Assembly: GCF_030814695.1 (NCBI RefSeq)
Contig: NZ_JAUSVL010000001.1
Location: 3,260,227-3,324,226, forward strand
Direction of reading: 5' to 3'
Source of the DNA: Oligosphaera ethanolica
GTDB lineage: Bacteria > Verrucomicrobiota > Lentisphaeria > Oligosphaerales > Oligosphaeraceae
DNA: 64,000 nt
The notes under the pieces are model-generated. The model was not told the DNA's origin, did no database searches, and saw nothing but the letters and a program-made list of their open reading frames with translations. Shown here piece by piece: positions 28,235 to 37,716 of the stretch. Position 1 is the stretch's first letter, and the number at the start of each line of letters is the position of its first letter. The translations under genes were made by a program, and so were the position numbers.

Positions 28235-29257
28235 TCAGGAGTTGTTGGGCATCGCTTTGATACGTTCAGCGATGGTCTCGTTGACGCGCAGGCGCACGAA
28301 ATCGCCGGCGGAACGAATGCCGTTGCGGACGGCTTTGGCGTTGGAGATGCCATGGCCGATGATGCAGACACCGGCGACACCGAGCAGCGGTGCGCCGCCG
28401 ACCTCGGCGTAGTCCGTCCGTTTTTTCAATTCCATGAAAGCGCCTTTGGCCATGAGGGCGCCGATTTTCCAGCGCAGTTTTTGCATGATCTGTTGTTTGA
28501 CCATGTGGCCGAGGGCGACTGCGATTTGTTCGCAGCTTTTGAGCACGACGTTGCCGACGAAGCCATCGCAGATGACGACGTCGACGGCGCCGGAAAAGAG
28601 GTCATGGCCTTCGACGTTGCCGACGAAGTTGAGGTTTTTGGCCTCGCTGAGGAGCTGGAAGGCCGCCTGGGTGAGCTTGTTGCCTTTGCCTTCCTCGGTG
28701 CCATTGCAGAGCAGGCCGACGCGGGGATTCTTGTGGTGCAGAATAGTCTGGGAGTAGATGCTGCCCATGACTGCGTAGTGAAGGAGATTGAGGGGCGTGC
28801 AGTCGACGGTGGCACCGGCGTCCAGGAGCAGGAAGTGTCCTTTTTCGGTGGGGAACACCGTGGCGATGCCTGGGCGTTCGATGCCGGGTATCATGGACCA
28901 CTTGAAGTAGGCTGCGGCCACGGCCGCGCCGGTGTTGCCCGCGCTGAAGACTGCCGCCGCTTTTTTCTGGCGGACGAGGTTCATGGCCACGTTGATGGAC
29001 GCGTCACGCTTGCGGCGCACGGCCGACACGGGGTGTTCGCCCATATCGACGACCTGGCTAGCCGGGACGAGTTCCAGGCGTTTGTCGCCCCACTTGCCGA
29101 TGCGACGCAGTTCCGTTTCGATTGGTTTGGGGTCGCCGACCAGGTGCAGGTGGTATTTGTCCCCAAAGAGATCCAGGGCTTCGCCGACGCCTTCGACGAT
29201 GGCCGCCGGGGCGAAGTCCCCGCCCATAATATCCACGGCGATATGTATGGTGTTCAT
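28235..29257 (-). CDS. plsX: Phosphate acyltransferase PlsX
   Basis: 340 residues. PlsX makes acyl-phosphate from acyl-ACP for PlsY and so links fatty-acid synthesis to phospholipids. Family landmarks are IAVDIMGGDFAPAAIVEG at the N-terminus, VSAVRRKRDASINVAMNLV, SAGNTGAAVAA, and the late GGAPLLGVAGVCIIGHGISNAKAV (quoted in pieces). Length is normal. It lies in the classic yceD-rpmF-plsX-fab order, 130 bases after rpmF. Confidence 0.95.
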   Translation of the reverse strand: MNTIHIAVDIMGGDFAPAAIVEGVGEALDLFGDKYHLHLVGDPKPIETELRRIGKWGDKRLELVPASQVVDMGEHPVSAVRRKRDASINVAMNLVRQKKAAAVFSAGNTGAAVAAAYFKWSMIPGIERPGIATVFPTEKGHFLLLDAGATVDCTPLNLLHYAVMGSIYSQTILHHKNPRVGLLCNGTEEGKGNKLTQAAFQLLSEAKNLNFVGNVEGHDLFSGAVDVVICDGFVGNVVLKSCEQIAVALGHMVKQQIMQKLRWKIGALMAKGAFMELKKRTDYAEVGGAPLLGVAGVCIIGHGISNAKAVRNGIRSAGDFVRLRVNETIAERIKAMPNNS

Positions 29258-29386
29258 GTGTGGACTTGCCCCTATACGAAGCGGTCATCCCGAAGGATGA
29301 CCGTTGGCGATGTGATGCTACTGATTGTGCCGCAGTGGTACGTCATGACGGTGCACAGTTGCTGTGACGTCGGCGTTGGGCGACAA

Positions 29387-29575
29387 TCAAGCCTGTTTGT
29401 TGGCGACGGTGATGACCTGCTTGCCGTCGTAGCTGCCGCATTTTTTGCAGACGCGGTGGGGGAGGCATGCTTTGCCGCAGACGGTGCAGAGGGTCACTTG
29501 CACGCCTTCATATCTGTTTGCCGCTTTGCGGATACGAACAACGCGTTTGCTGACTTTGCTTTGTTGAACAGCCAT
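29387..29575 (-). CDS. rpmF: 50S ribosomal protein L32
   Basis: 62 residues from the ATG at 29575 (MAVQQSKVSKRVVRIRKAAN). A longer frame upstream has no support. The four-Cys zinc site CTVCGK...CKKCGSYDGKQVI is the C+ form of L32. It lies 56 bases downstream of yceD and upstream of plsX, an order conserved across bacteria. Confidence 0.96.
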   Translation of the reverse strand: MAVQQSKVSKRVVRIRKAANRYEGVQVTLCTVCGKACLPHRVCKKCGSYDGKQVITVANKQA

Positions 29576-29631
29576 GGTCCTTACACTCCAACTGAAAAGA
29601 TGAAACGAATACAAACTATGCGAAAGAAAAC

Positions 29632-30123
29632 TTACAGTTTCAGGTTGTCCAGCGCGCTCCAGGGGTTTGGGCCCTTGGCGGCGTTCGCCTTTTTATCCCC
29701 GCAGCGGCAGGGGGCCTGGTTGAGGTTCTGGCCGCAGCCGGGGCAGATGCCCTGGCAGGATTCGCTGCAGAGATAACGATGCGGAAAAACGACTAATATA
29801 TCCTCGCGGATATCCGCAGTCAAATCCAGCACTTGGCCGATGACGTTCTTGTAGCGGTGGCAGACGTCGTCCGTGGCGACGGCGAGGTCGCCGATGCCGT
29901 CGCAGCGATCGCAGACGCAGCCAATGACGGCGTGTAGTTTGCCGGTGACGAGGACGTCCGGGCCCAGTGGCGTGAGTTTGAGCTCATAGAAGAGCGGCTG
30001 GGGGTAGGAGAAGCGCTCGTCGGCGTCAATATCGACGGCGGCAAAAGGCACGCTGCCCTTGAGGGTGACGCCTTCGCTGGGCAGATTGGTAACCTGGTAT
30101 GTCAGAACGGCTGTCTCGCCCAT
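29632..30123 (-). CDS. yceD: YceD/DUF177 family protein (23S rRNA accumulation)
   Basis: 163 residues. DUF177 proteins are needed for normal 23S rRNA levels. The family signature is the Cys-rich C-terminal half: VCDRCDG, then SESCQGICPGCGQNLN, then CRCG, with FPHRYLC between. It is the first gene of the yceD-rpmF-plsX-fab run, and a good promoter lies about 105 bases before its ATG. No enzymatic activity is established for the family. Confidence 0.9.
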   Translation of the reverse strand: MGETAVLTYQVTNLPSEGVTLKGSVPFAAVDIDADERFSYPQPLFYELKLTPLGPDVLVTGKLHAVIGCVCDRCDGIGDLAVATDDVCHRYKNVIGQVLDLTADIREDILVVFPHRYLCSESCQGICPGCGQNLNQAPCRCGDKKANAAKGPNPWSALDNLKL

Positions 30124-30233
30124 GGCGCGGGTGCTCCGTTGGCAGAAAACTGATTGGGGCGCGGAAAAAACGCCGGGGTGCTGGCTCGCGGCAAGTGAGA
30201 AAGTGCTGCTCAGCGGGCGTTGTCCAAAACATC

Positions 30234-30262
30234 AATATAATTCTAAGGTGTGGAAAGGGCAA
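30234..30262 (-). promoter_or_regulatory. Promoter of the yceD-rpmF-plsX-fab operon
   Basis: Minus strand TTGCCC (30257-30262), 17-base spacer, TATATT (30234-30239), placed about 105 bases upstream of the yceD start. This is the best sigma70-like match in the region. It ends just outside the inverted-repeat element at 30292. Confidence 0.6.
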
Positions 30263-30291
30263 TTTTCTTTGTTGCTGCAACCGGCGGGGGG

Positions 30292-30589
30292 GTAATCGGT
30301 CAGCCATTGATAATGGCGGCCAGGCATGCCGCCGATGTCAATCCCAGGTAAGCAAGTGAGTTCCATTGCCTCTTTGGCCCCAGTCAGCTTCGCCGACTGG
30401 GGCCAAAGAGGCCGAGGAACACGAACATGGTCGCCGTTGTACCCAGGGCGGCGCACGCTTTCAGCGTGCTTGCCCTGGGCTGGTATGTTTCGCGCTTTCA
30501 GCGCTTCTGCCGCTTCGCGGCCAGGGAAACGGGCGCGTTTGACTCAGCCAGAAGCTCTATGGCTCAATTCTCAATGGGTGACCGATTAC
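30292..30589 (+). mobile_element. MITE-like element with 19-bp inverted ends, carrying structured repeat copy B
   Basis: 298 bp bounded by GTAATCGGTCAGCCATTGA (30292-30310) and TCAATGGGTGACCGATTAC (30571-30589), inverted and matching at 18 of 19 positions. Inside is a copy of the dispersed hairpin repeat (30360-30520). It has no coding capacity. The same end sequence, GTAATCGGTCA, also appears at 4231 and 53519, and in the other direction near 37942 and 40096, so it marks the edge of a dispersed family. It separates the divergent yceD and pckG promoters. Confidence 0.7.
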
Positions 30590-30748
30590 GTGAAAATGCG
30601 GTGAATCGTTCCGGCGGAACTGGAATTTTCCTATACAAGAGATTATATTTAAGACTTCCTTGAAGGCCACATGGTAGTCCAGTGTCCGCGAGTGAATGAT
30701 ACTCTGCCAGGCCAATCACCCGAACCACAAAGAAGGAATAGACGTAAC

Positions 30749-32539
30749 ATGCAAATGACTGACATCAAGAATGTCGAACTGAAGTCGTGGCTGCAGAAGT
30801 GGGTGGATCTGACCACACCGGACGCCGTGGTGATTTGCGATGGTTCGCAGAAGCAGAATGACGAGCTTTGCAACCAGATGGTCAAATCTGGCACCTTCAT
30901 CAAACTGAACAATCCGCCGAATTCCTATCTTTGCCGTTCGGATCCAGACGATGTGGCCCGTGTTGAAGAGCGCACCTACATCTGTTCCGAGAAGCAGGAA
31001 GATGCGGGTCCGACGAATCACTGGCGTGCTCCTGCCGACATGCGGGCTGAGTTTGACGTTCTCTTCAAGGGCTGCATGAAGGGCCGGACCTTGTATGTCA
31101 TTCCCTTCAGCATGGGCCCGGTGGAGTCCCCGATCGCGAAGTTTGGCGTGGAATTGACGGACAGTGCCTACGTCGTGGTGAACATGAGCATCATGACCCG
31201 CGTGAGCGACACGATTATCGGCAAGATTGACGCCGGCGCGCCGTTTGTGAAGTGCGTGCATTCGGTGGGCATGCCGCTTGAGGACGCCAAAGCCGACCTG
31301 CCGTGGCCGAGTGCCCCGATGGAGAAGAAGTACATCACGCACTTCCCGGAGACTCGCGAGATCATTTCCTTTGGTTCTGGTTACGGCGGCAACGCGTTGC
31401 TGGGCAAGAAGTGCTTTGCGCTGCGTATCGCCTCGGTGCAGGCTCATGACGAAGGCTGGATGGCCGAGCACATGCTGATTCTGAAGTTGACCAACCCGGC
31501 TGGCAAAGTCAAGTTTGTCGGCGCGGCGTTCCCGAGTGCCTGTGGTAAGACCAACCTGGCTATGATGGAACCGACGATTCCCGGCTGGAAGGTCGAGACC
31601 ATCGGTGACGACATTGCCTGGATGAAGTTTGGTGAAGACGGCCAGCTCTATGCGATCAACCCGGAAGCGGGCTTCTTTGGTGTGGCGCCTGGCACCTCGA
31701 TGCACTCCAATCCCAATGCGATGCGCACCATCAACGCCGGCAATTCGATTTTCACCAACTGCGCCATCACCCTGGACGGCAAAGTCTGGTGGGAAGATCA
31801 CGACGACAGTCCCAGCGAGCTGGTTGACTGGGTTCGCCGTCCCTGGACGCCTGCTTGTGGCCGCAAGGGCGCTCACCCCAACGCGCGTTTCACGTCGCCT
31901 GCTCGTCAGTGCCCGGTGATTGCGTCGGAATGGGAAGATCCCAAGGGCGTGCCGATCAGCGCGTTCCTGTTTGGTGGTCGCCGCAAGACGGTTGTGCCGC
32001 TGGTGAACGAAGCCAAGAGCTGGGAACACGGCGTGTTCATGGGCGCGACCATGGCCTCCGAGATGACCGCCGCCGCCCGTGGTGGTGCTGGCCAGCTGCG
32101 TTTCGATCCCTTCGCCATGCTGCCCTTCTGCGGCTACCACATGGGCGACTACTTCAAGCACTGGCTGAACATCGGCAACAAGCCTGGTGCGAAGCTCCCG
32201 AAGATCTTCTATGTGAACTGGTTCCGCCGCGGTGCTGACGGCCATTTCATGTGGCCGGGCTTTGGCGACAACAGCCGCGTTCTGGAGTGGATCTTCAACC
32301 GCTGCGACAACGCTGTCAGCGCGAAAGAGACCGCCATTGGCCTGCTGCCCGACCCGAAGACCTTCGACCTGAAGGGCCTCAATATGCCACAGGCTGACAT
32401 TGACGAGCTTTTCGGCGTCGACGTCGAAGGCTGGAAGGCCGTTCTGCCCCAGATGGAAGAGCATTTCGCCAAGTTCGGCGATCGTCTTCCCGCGGAACTG
32501 CCCAAGCAGCTCAACGAGCTGAAGAAGCGCCTTGGCTAA
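30749..32539 (+). CDS. pckG: Phosphoenolpyruvate carboxykinase (GTP)
   Basis: 596 residues from the ATG at 30749 (MQMTDIKN), with AGAAGGA 11 bases before it. The second ATG at 30755 is equally possible. It interconverts oxaloacetate and PEP using GTP. The GTP-class P-loop [13 protein letters not shown], the preceding [20 protein letters not shown], the metal/PEP-site [10 protein letters not shown] and the late [12 protein letters not shown] with [17 protein letters not shown] are all present. It is a single-gene unit, closed by a clear terminator. In an anaerobe it may run toward oxaloacetate; that direction is inference. Confidence 0.97.
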   Translation: MQMTDIKNVELKSWLQKWVDLTTPDAVVICDGSQKQNDELCNQMVKSGTFIKLNNPPNSYLCRSDPDDVARVEERTYICSEKQEDAGPTNHWRAPADMRAEFDVLFKGCMKGRTLYVIPFSMGPVESPIAKFGVELTDSAYVVVNMSIMTRVSDTIIGKIDAGAPFVKCVHSVGMPLEDAKADLPWPSAPMEKKYITHFPETREIISFGSGYGGNALLGKKCFALRIASVQAHDEGWMAEHMLILKLTNPAGKVKFVGAAFPSACGKTNLAMMEPTIPGWKVETIGDDIAWMKFGEDGQLYAINPEAGFFGVAPGTSMHSNPNAMRTINAGNSIFTNCAITLDGKVWWEDHDDSPSELVDWVRRPWTPACGRKGAHPNARFTSPARQCPVIASEWEDPKGVPISAFLFGGRRKTVVPLVNEAKSWEHGVFMGATMASEMTAAARGGAGQLRFDPFAMLPFCGYHMGDYFKHWLNIGNKPGAKLPKIFYVNWFRRGADGHFMWPGFGDNSRVLEWIFNRCDNAVSAKETAIGLLPDPKTFDLKGLNMPQADIDELFGVDVEGWKAVLPQMEEHFAKFGDRLPAELPKQLNELKKRLG

Positions 32540-32569
32540 TCGTCTTTGGACGACGCTGAGAGTATTCCA

Positions 32570-32602
32570 GGCGGCTGGTCGGTTTTTGGCTGACCAGCCG
32601 CC
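32570..32602 (+). terminator. Terminator after pckG
   Basis: Perfect 11-bp stem GGCGGCTGGTC / GACCAGCCGCC (32570-32580 with 32592-32602), loop 11 bases, followed by GTCGCTTTT. The weak T-tract lowers certainty slightly. It starts 30 bases after the pckG stop. Confidence 0.75.
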
Positions 32603-32813
32603 GTCGCTTTTCCGACGGGCGGCGGCGAAACCTGACCTGCTACCGCTGACTCTGCAAAAAATAACTTGCGCTGGCGGCCACGGCACTGACCCGATAGAGC
32701 GGCGGTGACCGGCACAAAGCCCCAACGCATAACTACAGCCTACAAAAAAAACACCTCGGAACGGCAGTGGCGGCAATGCCTCCGGCGCACGGACCGGGCC
32801 TGGACAGCAAACA

Positions 32814-34019
32814 ATGGAAAAACGAGAACAACAGATTGCCTTATTGATGGATTTTGAGAATTTGGTGATCGGGCTTGAGAACAACGAGCCGGATGTCGAA
32901 CGGCCTTTTGCGATGGATGACATCATTCGTTTTCTGGAGCAGCACTACGGTCGGGTGGTGTATCGGAAGGCCTTTGCGGATTGGAGCAACTCGAAGTTTC
33001 GCAAGTACGGGCAGGATTTGATGCGGTCGGGCGTGGAGATGCAGCACGTCGTCCGCGTCGGCTACAACGCCAAGAGCACCGCGGATACTTTTCTGGTCTT
33101 GCAAGCGATGGACTGCGTCCTGCACTATCCGGCCATTGACATGTATGTGCTGGTGACGGGCGATGCGGACTTTCTGCCCTTGATCAGCCGCTTGAAGGCC
33201 ACCGGCCGCAAGGTCGTCGGGCTGGGCACGGAAGGGACCATCGCCAATACCCTCATCCAAAATTGCGACGAATACATCTACTACGGCAGCGATGGCCTGC
33301 GCCTGCAGGCGAAGACCCTGTTGGACAAGACGCCCGTGATCAACGCCTTACGCAAGATCCTCGGTAGCCGCGATTGCTCACTGCCGGCCTTGACCGAGCA
33401 GCTGACGCGGCAGTTGCCGGACTTTTCGCCGGCCGCCTACGGCAATCACGACATGGAGGATTTTCTGCGCAGTATTGCGCCTTTTGTCAAGCTTGTCCCG
33501 ATGGGCGATGGCCTGCGGGTGCAGTGGGTCGCCAGCCGCAAAGCGGTCGGTCGGCAGCCATCGGCGCAGGCGTTGGAGGACTATTTGCGGGCGACGCGCT
33601 GGTTTATTCTCGACAGCGCCACCCGCGACCGCGTGCTGCATGACATCTACACCGCCTTGGCGGATAAGAACGCCGTGTTTCTTGGCGAGGAACTGCGCAA
33701 CGGCATGGATCCCGGACATGATATCGACGACCGGACCTGGTACGGGACGATTTTGTCCTTGCTCTACGGGTCCTGCCTTTGGGAGAATCCCGATACGGCT
33801 GACGAGGCCATGCAGCAACGGCAGCTGTGCCTGCATCGCAGCGTCCGCAATGAGGAGGACTTTCTCCTGCGCTATTATGCTAGTTTGTTCCACAAGGCCT
33901 TCACCGAGCGCCCAGAGCTCACGGCGCAGGCCATGGCCGAGTTGATGCATCCCGACGATGTCGCCGGCCATCTGGACTTTTATGAGCAGGTCCTGCAGGC
34001 GTTGAAGAGCCGCCGCTGA
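32814..34019 (+). CDS. NYN-domain nuclease with LOTUS/OST-HTH domain
   Basis: 401 residues. The N-terminal NYN/LabA domain (about 8-160) has the acidic residues expected of a PIN-like RNase: LLMDFENL, FADWSN, YVLVTGDADFLPLI, and VVGLGTEG. A LOTUS/OST-HTH winged helix follows (about 178-245: VINALRKILGSRDCSLPALTEQ), a domain that binds RNA. The C-terminal ~150 residues are helical and unassigned. The combination suggests an RNA-targeting nuclease, perhaps in RNA turnover. The next gene starts 21 bases later, so it is probably co-transcribed with the M15-like gene. Confidence 0.85.
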   Translation: MEKREQQIALLMDFENLVIGLENNEPDVERPFAMDDIIRFLEQHYGRVVYRKAFADWSNSKFRKYGQDLMRSGVEMQHVVRVGYNAKSTADTFLVLQAMDCVLHYPAIDMYVLVTGDADFLPLISRLKATGRKVVGLGTEGTIANTLIQNCDEYIYYGSDGLRLQAKTLLDKTPVINALRKILGSRDCSLPALTEQLTRQLPDFSPAAYGNHDMEDFLRSIAPFVKLVPMGDGLRVQWVASRKAVGRQPSAQALEDYLRATRWFILDSATRDRVLHDIYTALADKNAVFLGEELRNGMDPGHDIDDRTWYGTILSLLYGSCLWENPDTADEAMQQRQLCLHRSVRNEEDFLLRYYASLFHKAFTERPELTAQAMAELMHPDDVAGHLDFYEQVLQALKSRR

Positions 34020-34040
34020 AACGCGCAGGAGGACTGGACC

Positions 34041-34559
34041 ATGACCGAGCAACTCACGAGACCATGGCGGCATCTGCGCTGCAGCTGCGATCTGGACAAT
34101 GTTGCGCGGCTGCATGAGCGTCTGCGGGAGGCCTTGCAGGCCGTGGCGACGGCCTATTGGGACGCCACCGGCGAAGAGCTGGTGGTGACCTCGGCCTGGC
34201 GTAGCCTGCGCCATTGTGCGGCGCTGATGGCTGGATTTAGCCGCGAGCAGCTCGAAGGCATGTACTGCCGTAATGGCTATCCGGATTACATTCGCGAGCT
34301 GGTCGCCACCCGTGAACGCCAAGGCGGCGCGCTGAGTGAAGAAGATGCCTATCGGATTTTGTGTCAGCGGCAGGAGGGTTATATTTCCCGCCACTTGACG
34401 GGCGGCGCGGTGGATATCGCCCGTCCCGGCCGCGATTTGCCTTTTTTACTGGCGCTTTTGGCGCAGCATGGTTTTCAGACGCTGGACGAAGAGGTGTTTG
34501 GGCTGTCCTGCATTCATGCGTCACATCACGATGTCCCGACTGCGATAGTGCGGGAGTAG
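34041..34559 (+). CDS. M15-like metallopeptidase (D-Ala-D-Ala carboxypeptidase fold)
   Basis: 172 residues with no signal peptide. The peptidase M15 zinc motif SxHxxGxAxD is exact as SRHLTGGAVDIA (about 114-125), and a late CIHASHH supplies the third His. An upstream VVTSAWRSLRH fits the family's Arg-containing motif. M15 enzymes cleave D-Ala-containing peptidoglycan stems. The lack of a secretion signal and placement after an NYN-LOTUS nuclease are unusual for that job, so this may be a non-classical member. GCAGGAGGA precedes the ATG at 34041. Confidence 0.6.
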   Translation: MTEQLTRPWRHLRCSCDLDNVARLHERLREALQAVATAYWDATGEELVVTSAWRSLRHCAALMAGFSREQLEGMYCRNGYPDYIRELVATRERQGGALSEEDAYRILCQRQEGYISRHLTGGAVDIARPGRDLPFLLALLAQHGFQTLDEEVFGLSCIHASHHDVPTAIVRE

Positions 34560-34637
34560 CCCCGGAGCCATTGGCTGCCGGTTGCCTGAAGCGGCATGAA
34601 CGCCGCCGGCGCAACCGGCAAAATCAGAAAGAAGATC

Positions 34638-35264
34638 ATGAGCACAGAATTGACGACCAGCGTCCAGAAGACCAGCTACTGCCTCGGCTTGGATGTCGGC
34701 ATGTCCATGAAACGCCTGCCGATCGAACTCGATACCGATGCGTTGCTGGCCGGCATGCTCGACATGCTCAAGGACACGCCGCCAAAAGTGAGCCGCGAGG
34801 AATTCAGCCAGCTGATGGAAGAGCTGCAGAAGACTCTCAAGAGCAAGCAGGAGTCCGCAGCCAAGGACGCCGGCGCCGGCAATGTCGCCGCTGGCGCTGC
34901 CTACATGGCCGAGAATGCCAAGAAGGACGGCGTGACCGTGACGGCCAGCGGCCTGCAGGTCGAGATCATCGAAGCGGGCGCTGGCGCGCAGCCGCAGGCG
35001 ACGGACACTGTCCGCGTCCATTACAGTGGCAAGCTGCTCAACGGGCAGGAATTTGATTCGTCCTACAGCCGTGGCGAGCCGGCGGAGTTTCCGTTGAACC
35101 AGGTGATTGCCGGCTGGACGGAAGGCCTGCAGCTGCTGAAGGTCGGCGGTAAGGCGCGTCTGACGATTCCGCCAGAACTGGCTTATGGCGCGCAAGGCGC
35201 GGGCAATGTCATTGGCCCGAATTCGACGCTGGTGTTCGAGGTCGAACTGCTGGCGGTAGTCTAA
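34638..35264 (+). CDS. FKBP-type peptidyl-prolyl isomerase
   Basis: 208 residues from the ATG at 34638, which has AGAAAGAAG before it. The N-terminal ~90 residues are the helical dimerisation FKBP_N domain (TSYCLGLDVGMSMKRL, then LMEELQKTLKSKQ), and residues 115-208 are the FKBP catalytic domain (VRVHYSGKLLNGQEFDSSY, GWTEGLQLLKVGGKARLTIP, LAYG, NSTLVFEVELL). It resembles FkpA/Mip but has no signal peptide, so it probably folds cytosolic proteins. A GC-rich hairpin (35295-35305 with 35312-35322) separates it from folD. Confidence 0.9.
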   Translation: MSTELTTSVQKTSYCLGLDVGMSMKRLPIELDTDALLAGMLDMLKDTPPKVSREEFSQLMEELQKTLKSKQESAAKDAGAGNVAAGAAYMAENAKKDGVTVTASGLQVEIIEAGAGAQPQATDTVRVHYSGKLLNGQEFDSSYSRGEPAEFPLNQVIAGWTEGLQLLKVGGKARLTIPPELAYGAQGAGNVIGPNSTLVFEVELLAVV

Positions 35265-35377
35265 GCGTAGCGACGGCGACTGTTTTGTGAGCGCGGGCCG
35301 GCCGGGGCATTCCGGCCGGTCCCTTTGGTGCGCCGGGTGATCTCCAACAAGAACAAGCAACGAACGAGGAATGGTGT

Positions 35378-36259
35378 ATGACTGCAAGAATCATCGACGG
35401 CAAGCAGGTCTCGGCGGCTATCCGGGCGGAATTGCAGGCCGAGGTTGCGGCCTTGAAGGCCGCCACGGGCGTGGTGCCCGGACTCGCCGTGGTGCTGGTG
35501 GGCAGTGACCCGGCGTCGACGTCTTATGTTACCGCGAAGGAAAAGGCTTGTCACGAGGTCGGTATTTTTTCAGACGACAATCGACTGCCGGCGGAAACCA
35601 GCGAGGCGGAACTGCTCGCGCTGATTGCGCGCTTGAATAAGGACGACCGCATCCACGGCATTCTGGTGCAGTTGCCTTTGCCGAAGCACATTTCCGAGGC
35701 GAAGGTGATTATGGCGATTGACCCGGACAAGGACGTCGACGGCTTCCATCCGGTCAATGTCGGCCGGATGGTGATTGGCGAGGACGGATTTTTGCCCTGT
35801 ACGCCCCACGGTGTGCTGGTGCTGCTGGAACGTTGTGGTGTGGAGCTTGACGGCGCGGAAGTCGTGGTGGTCGGTCGCAGCAACATTGTCGGCAAGCCGT
35901 TGGCGAACATGCTGATTCAGAAGGGCCGGCGTGGCAATGCGACGGTGACGGTCTGCCATACTCGCACGAGGAATTTGGCCGAGCACACCCGCCGGGCCGA
36001 CGTGGTCATCGCGGCGGCCGGCCGGCCGGGGACGATCACGGCCGACATGGTGCGCGACGGCGCGGTGGTCATCGACGTCGGCGTCAACCGCGTGACGGAC
36101 CCGAGCGCGGCGCGCGGCTACCGGCTGGTCGGCGATGTGGATTTCGCGGCGGTGAAGGAAAAGGCGTCGTTGATCACGCCGGTGCCCGGTGGCGTGGGGC
36201 CCATGACCATCACCATGTTGTTGCATAATACGGTCGCAGCCGCCAAACGCCGGCGCTGA
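35378..36259 (+). CDS. folD: Bifunctional methylenetetrahydrofolate dehydrogenase / cyclohydrolase
   Basis: 293 residues. FolD converts 5,10-methylene-THF to 10-formyl-THF with NADP+. Signature stretches are [18 protein letters not shown] (catalytic Tyr and Lys), [27 protein letters not shown] and [15 protein letters not shown]. The dinucleotide site is [16 protein letters not shown]. Length is normal. It is the middle gene of a plus-strand series of housekeeping genes, and the MetF-type fusion at 51582 belongs to the same one-carbon pool. Confidence 0.97.
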   Translation: MTARIIDGKQVSAAIRAELQAEVAALKAATGVVPGLAVVLVGSDPASTSYVTAKEKACHEVGIFSDDNRLPAETSEAELLALIARLNKDDRIHGILVQLPLPKHISEAKVIMAIDPDKDVDGFHPVNVGRMVIGEDGFLPCTPHGVLVLLERCGVELDGAEVVVVGRSNIVGKPLANMLIQKGRRGNATVTVCHTRTRNLAEHTRRADVVIAAAGRPGTITADMVRDGAVVIDVGVNRVTDPSAARGYRLVGDVDFAAVKEKASLITPVPGGVGPMTITMLLHNTVAAAKRRR

Positions 36260-36354
36260 GGACGAACGCGGCGCGTCGCGGTGGCGCGGCCTGACGAGAA
36301 TGCTTTTTTCAGGGCGTCATATCAGCCTGTTTTTTCAAGACAGCGAGGAATTTT

Positions 36355-37716
36355 GTGAGTTCAGAAATACCGTCGAAACGCATTGAGGGCCATTCGCGTG
36401 CCTGTGCGACCGTGGTTGCCGAGGTCCTCGGCAAGACCCTGCTTGAGAAACGCCCTGCGGACCGCAGCCTGGCGGCGGTCATTTATCAGAACCGGCAGCT
36501 GGGTGCTCGTGACCGGCGCATCATCAGCGAGACGCTCTTTTCGGTGCTGCGTTGGTGGGGCTGGCTGCGCCATTTGGCGCCACCGGAGTTTGTGGACGCC
36601 TTGGCCGCTGGCGCGCCCGAGGTGCTGCCGCTGTCCCTGCATCGTTGGTACGGCTGCTTTGCGGCGGCGTGGTTTCTGGATGGCCGCGGTGAGTTGCCGC
36701 CTTCGGCGAGCTGGTGGCTGTACCAGGCCGGGATTCCCCGCCAGCGGATCAAGGACGCCGTCGCCGGCTCACCGGTGCGCGAGCGCCGGCGTTGCTTGAA
36801 AGGCTTTTTTGCCGATGGCGCGACCTTGCCGCCGTTTGCGGAAGAGGATCTGCTGCCGGCATGGAGCCAGGACGAGATGGCTTGCCCGCGGCCCTTGTCG
36901 GAGCTGATCGAATGGCTGCAGAAACGGCCGCCGGTATGGCTCCGGGCGCAGACGCGCGATGTGGACCGCCTCTGTGGCGAGCTCGCCAAGGCGGATATCA
37001 AGGTCGAGCGGCATGCGCTGATGAAGTCCTCGTTGTGCATCCATTTCAGCGGCGTGAATCTGCGGACCCTGCCGGCCTTTAGCGAAGGCCGTTTTGAAGT
37101 CCAGGATCTGGCGTCGCAGACGGTGGCGCAGGTCTGTGCACCGCAACCCGGCGAACAGTGGTGGGACGCCTGTGCCGGCGGCGGTGGCAAGACGTTGCAT
37201 CTGGCCTGGCTGATGGGCGGCAAGGGCAGCGTCATGGCCACCGACATCCGCCTGCACAAGCTTCAGGACTTGAAGCTGCGCGCCCGCCGGGCGCAATTCC
37301 CCAATATTCGCTACAAAGAGTGGCAGGGCGTCCATGTGCCGCGCTACAGCAAGCTGTTTCATGGCGTGCTGGTGGACACTGCCTGCTCCTGCTCCGGGAC
37401 CTGGCGGCGCAATCCCGATGGCCGTTGGACGACCACGGCGGCCGATGTGGCTGAACTCAACGCCCTGCAGGCGAAGCTGCTGGCCAATGCCGCCGACGCT
37501 GTGATGCCTGGCGGCACCCTGGTCTACGCGACCTGCTCCATGTTCAAACGGGAAAACCAGGACCTCGTCGGGCTATTTTTGGAGCAGCACCCGGATTTCG
37601 AACTGGTGCCTTACAGCTGCCCGCTTACCGGCGTGGCCTGCGATGGCATGCAGCAGCTATGGCCATGGGATGGCGACTGCGACGCGATGTTCATGGCGAA
37701 AATGCGCCGGAAATAG
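36355..37716 (+). CDS. RsmB/NOP2-Sun family rRNA cytosine-5 methyltransferase
   Basis: 453 residues, start GTG 36355 preceded by GAGGAA. An N-terminal NusB-like helical region (about 10-110, with QNRQLGARDRRIISETLFSVLR) precedes a linker and a Rossmann methyltransferase (about 250-450). SAM motif I is WWDACAGGGGKTLHLAWL. The two Cys of m5C enzymes occur in DTACSCSGTWRRNPDGRW and YATCSMFKREN. The motif IV PC dipeptide is replaced by AC/SC, with Cys-Ser-Cys-Ser in its place. It should methylate a cytosine in 16S rRNA; the exact site is not readable. It is followed by repeat copy C. Confidence 0.88.
   Translation: MSSEIPSKRIEGHSRACATVVAEVLGKTLLEKRPADRSLAAVIYQNRQLGARDRRIISETLFSVLRWWGWLRHLAPPEFVDALAAGAPEVLPLSLHRWYGCFAAAWFLDGRGELPPSASWWLYQAGIPRQRIKDAVAGSPVRERRRCLKGFFADGATLPPFAEEDLLPAWSQDEMACPRPLSELIEWLQKRPPVWLRAQTRDVDRLCGELAKADIKVERHALMKSSLCIHFSGVNLRTLPAFSEGRFEVQDLASQTVAQVCAPQPGEQWWDACAGGGGKTLHLAWLMGGKGSVMATDIRLHKLQDLKLRARRAQFPNIRYKEWQGVHVPRYSKLFHGVLVDTACSCSGTWRRNPDGRWTTTAADVAELNALQAKLLANAADAVMPGGTLVYATCSMFKRENQDLVGLFLEQHPDFELVPYSCPLTGVACDGMQQLWPWDGDCDAMFMAKMRRK

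Noticed and set aside
30716..32926. 736-residue minus-strand open frame opposite pckG
   Set aside because: Mirror of a highly GC-biased coding strand; pckG on the other strand has full family motifs.
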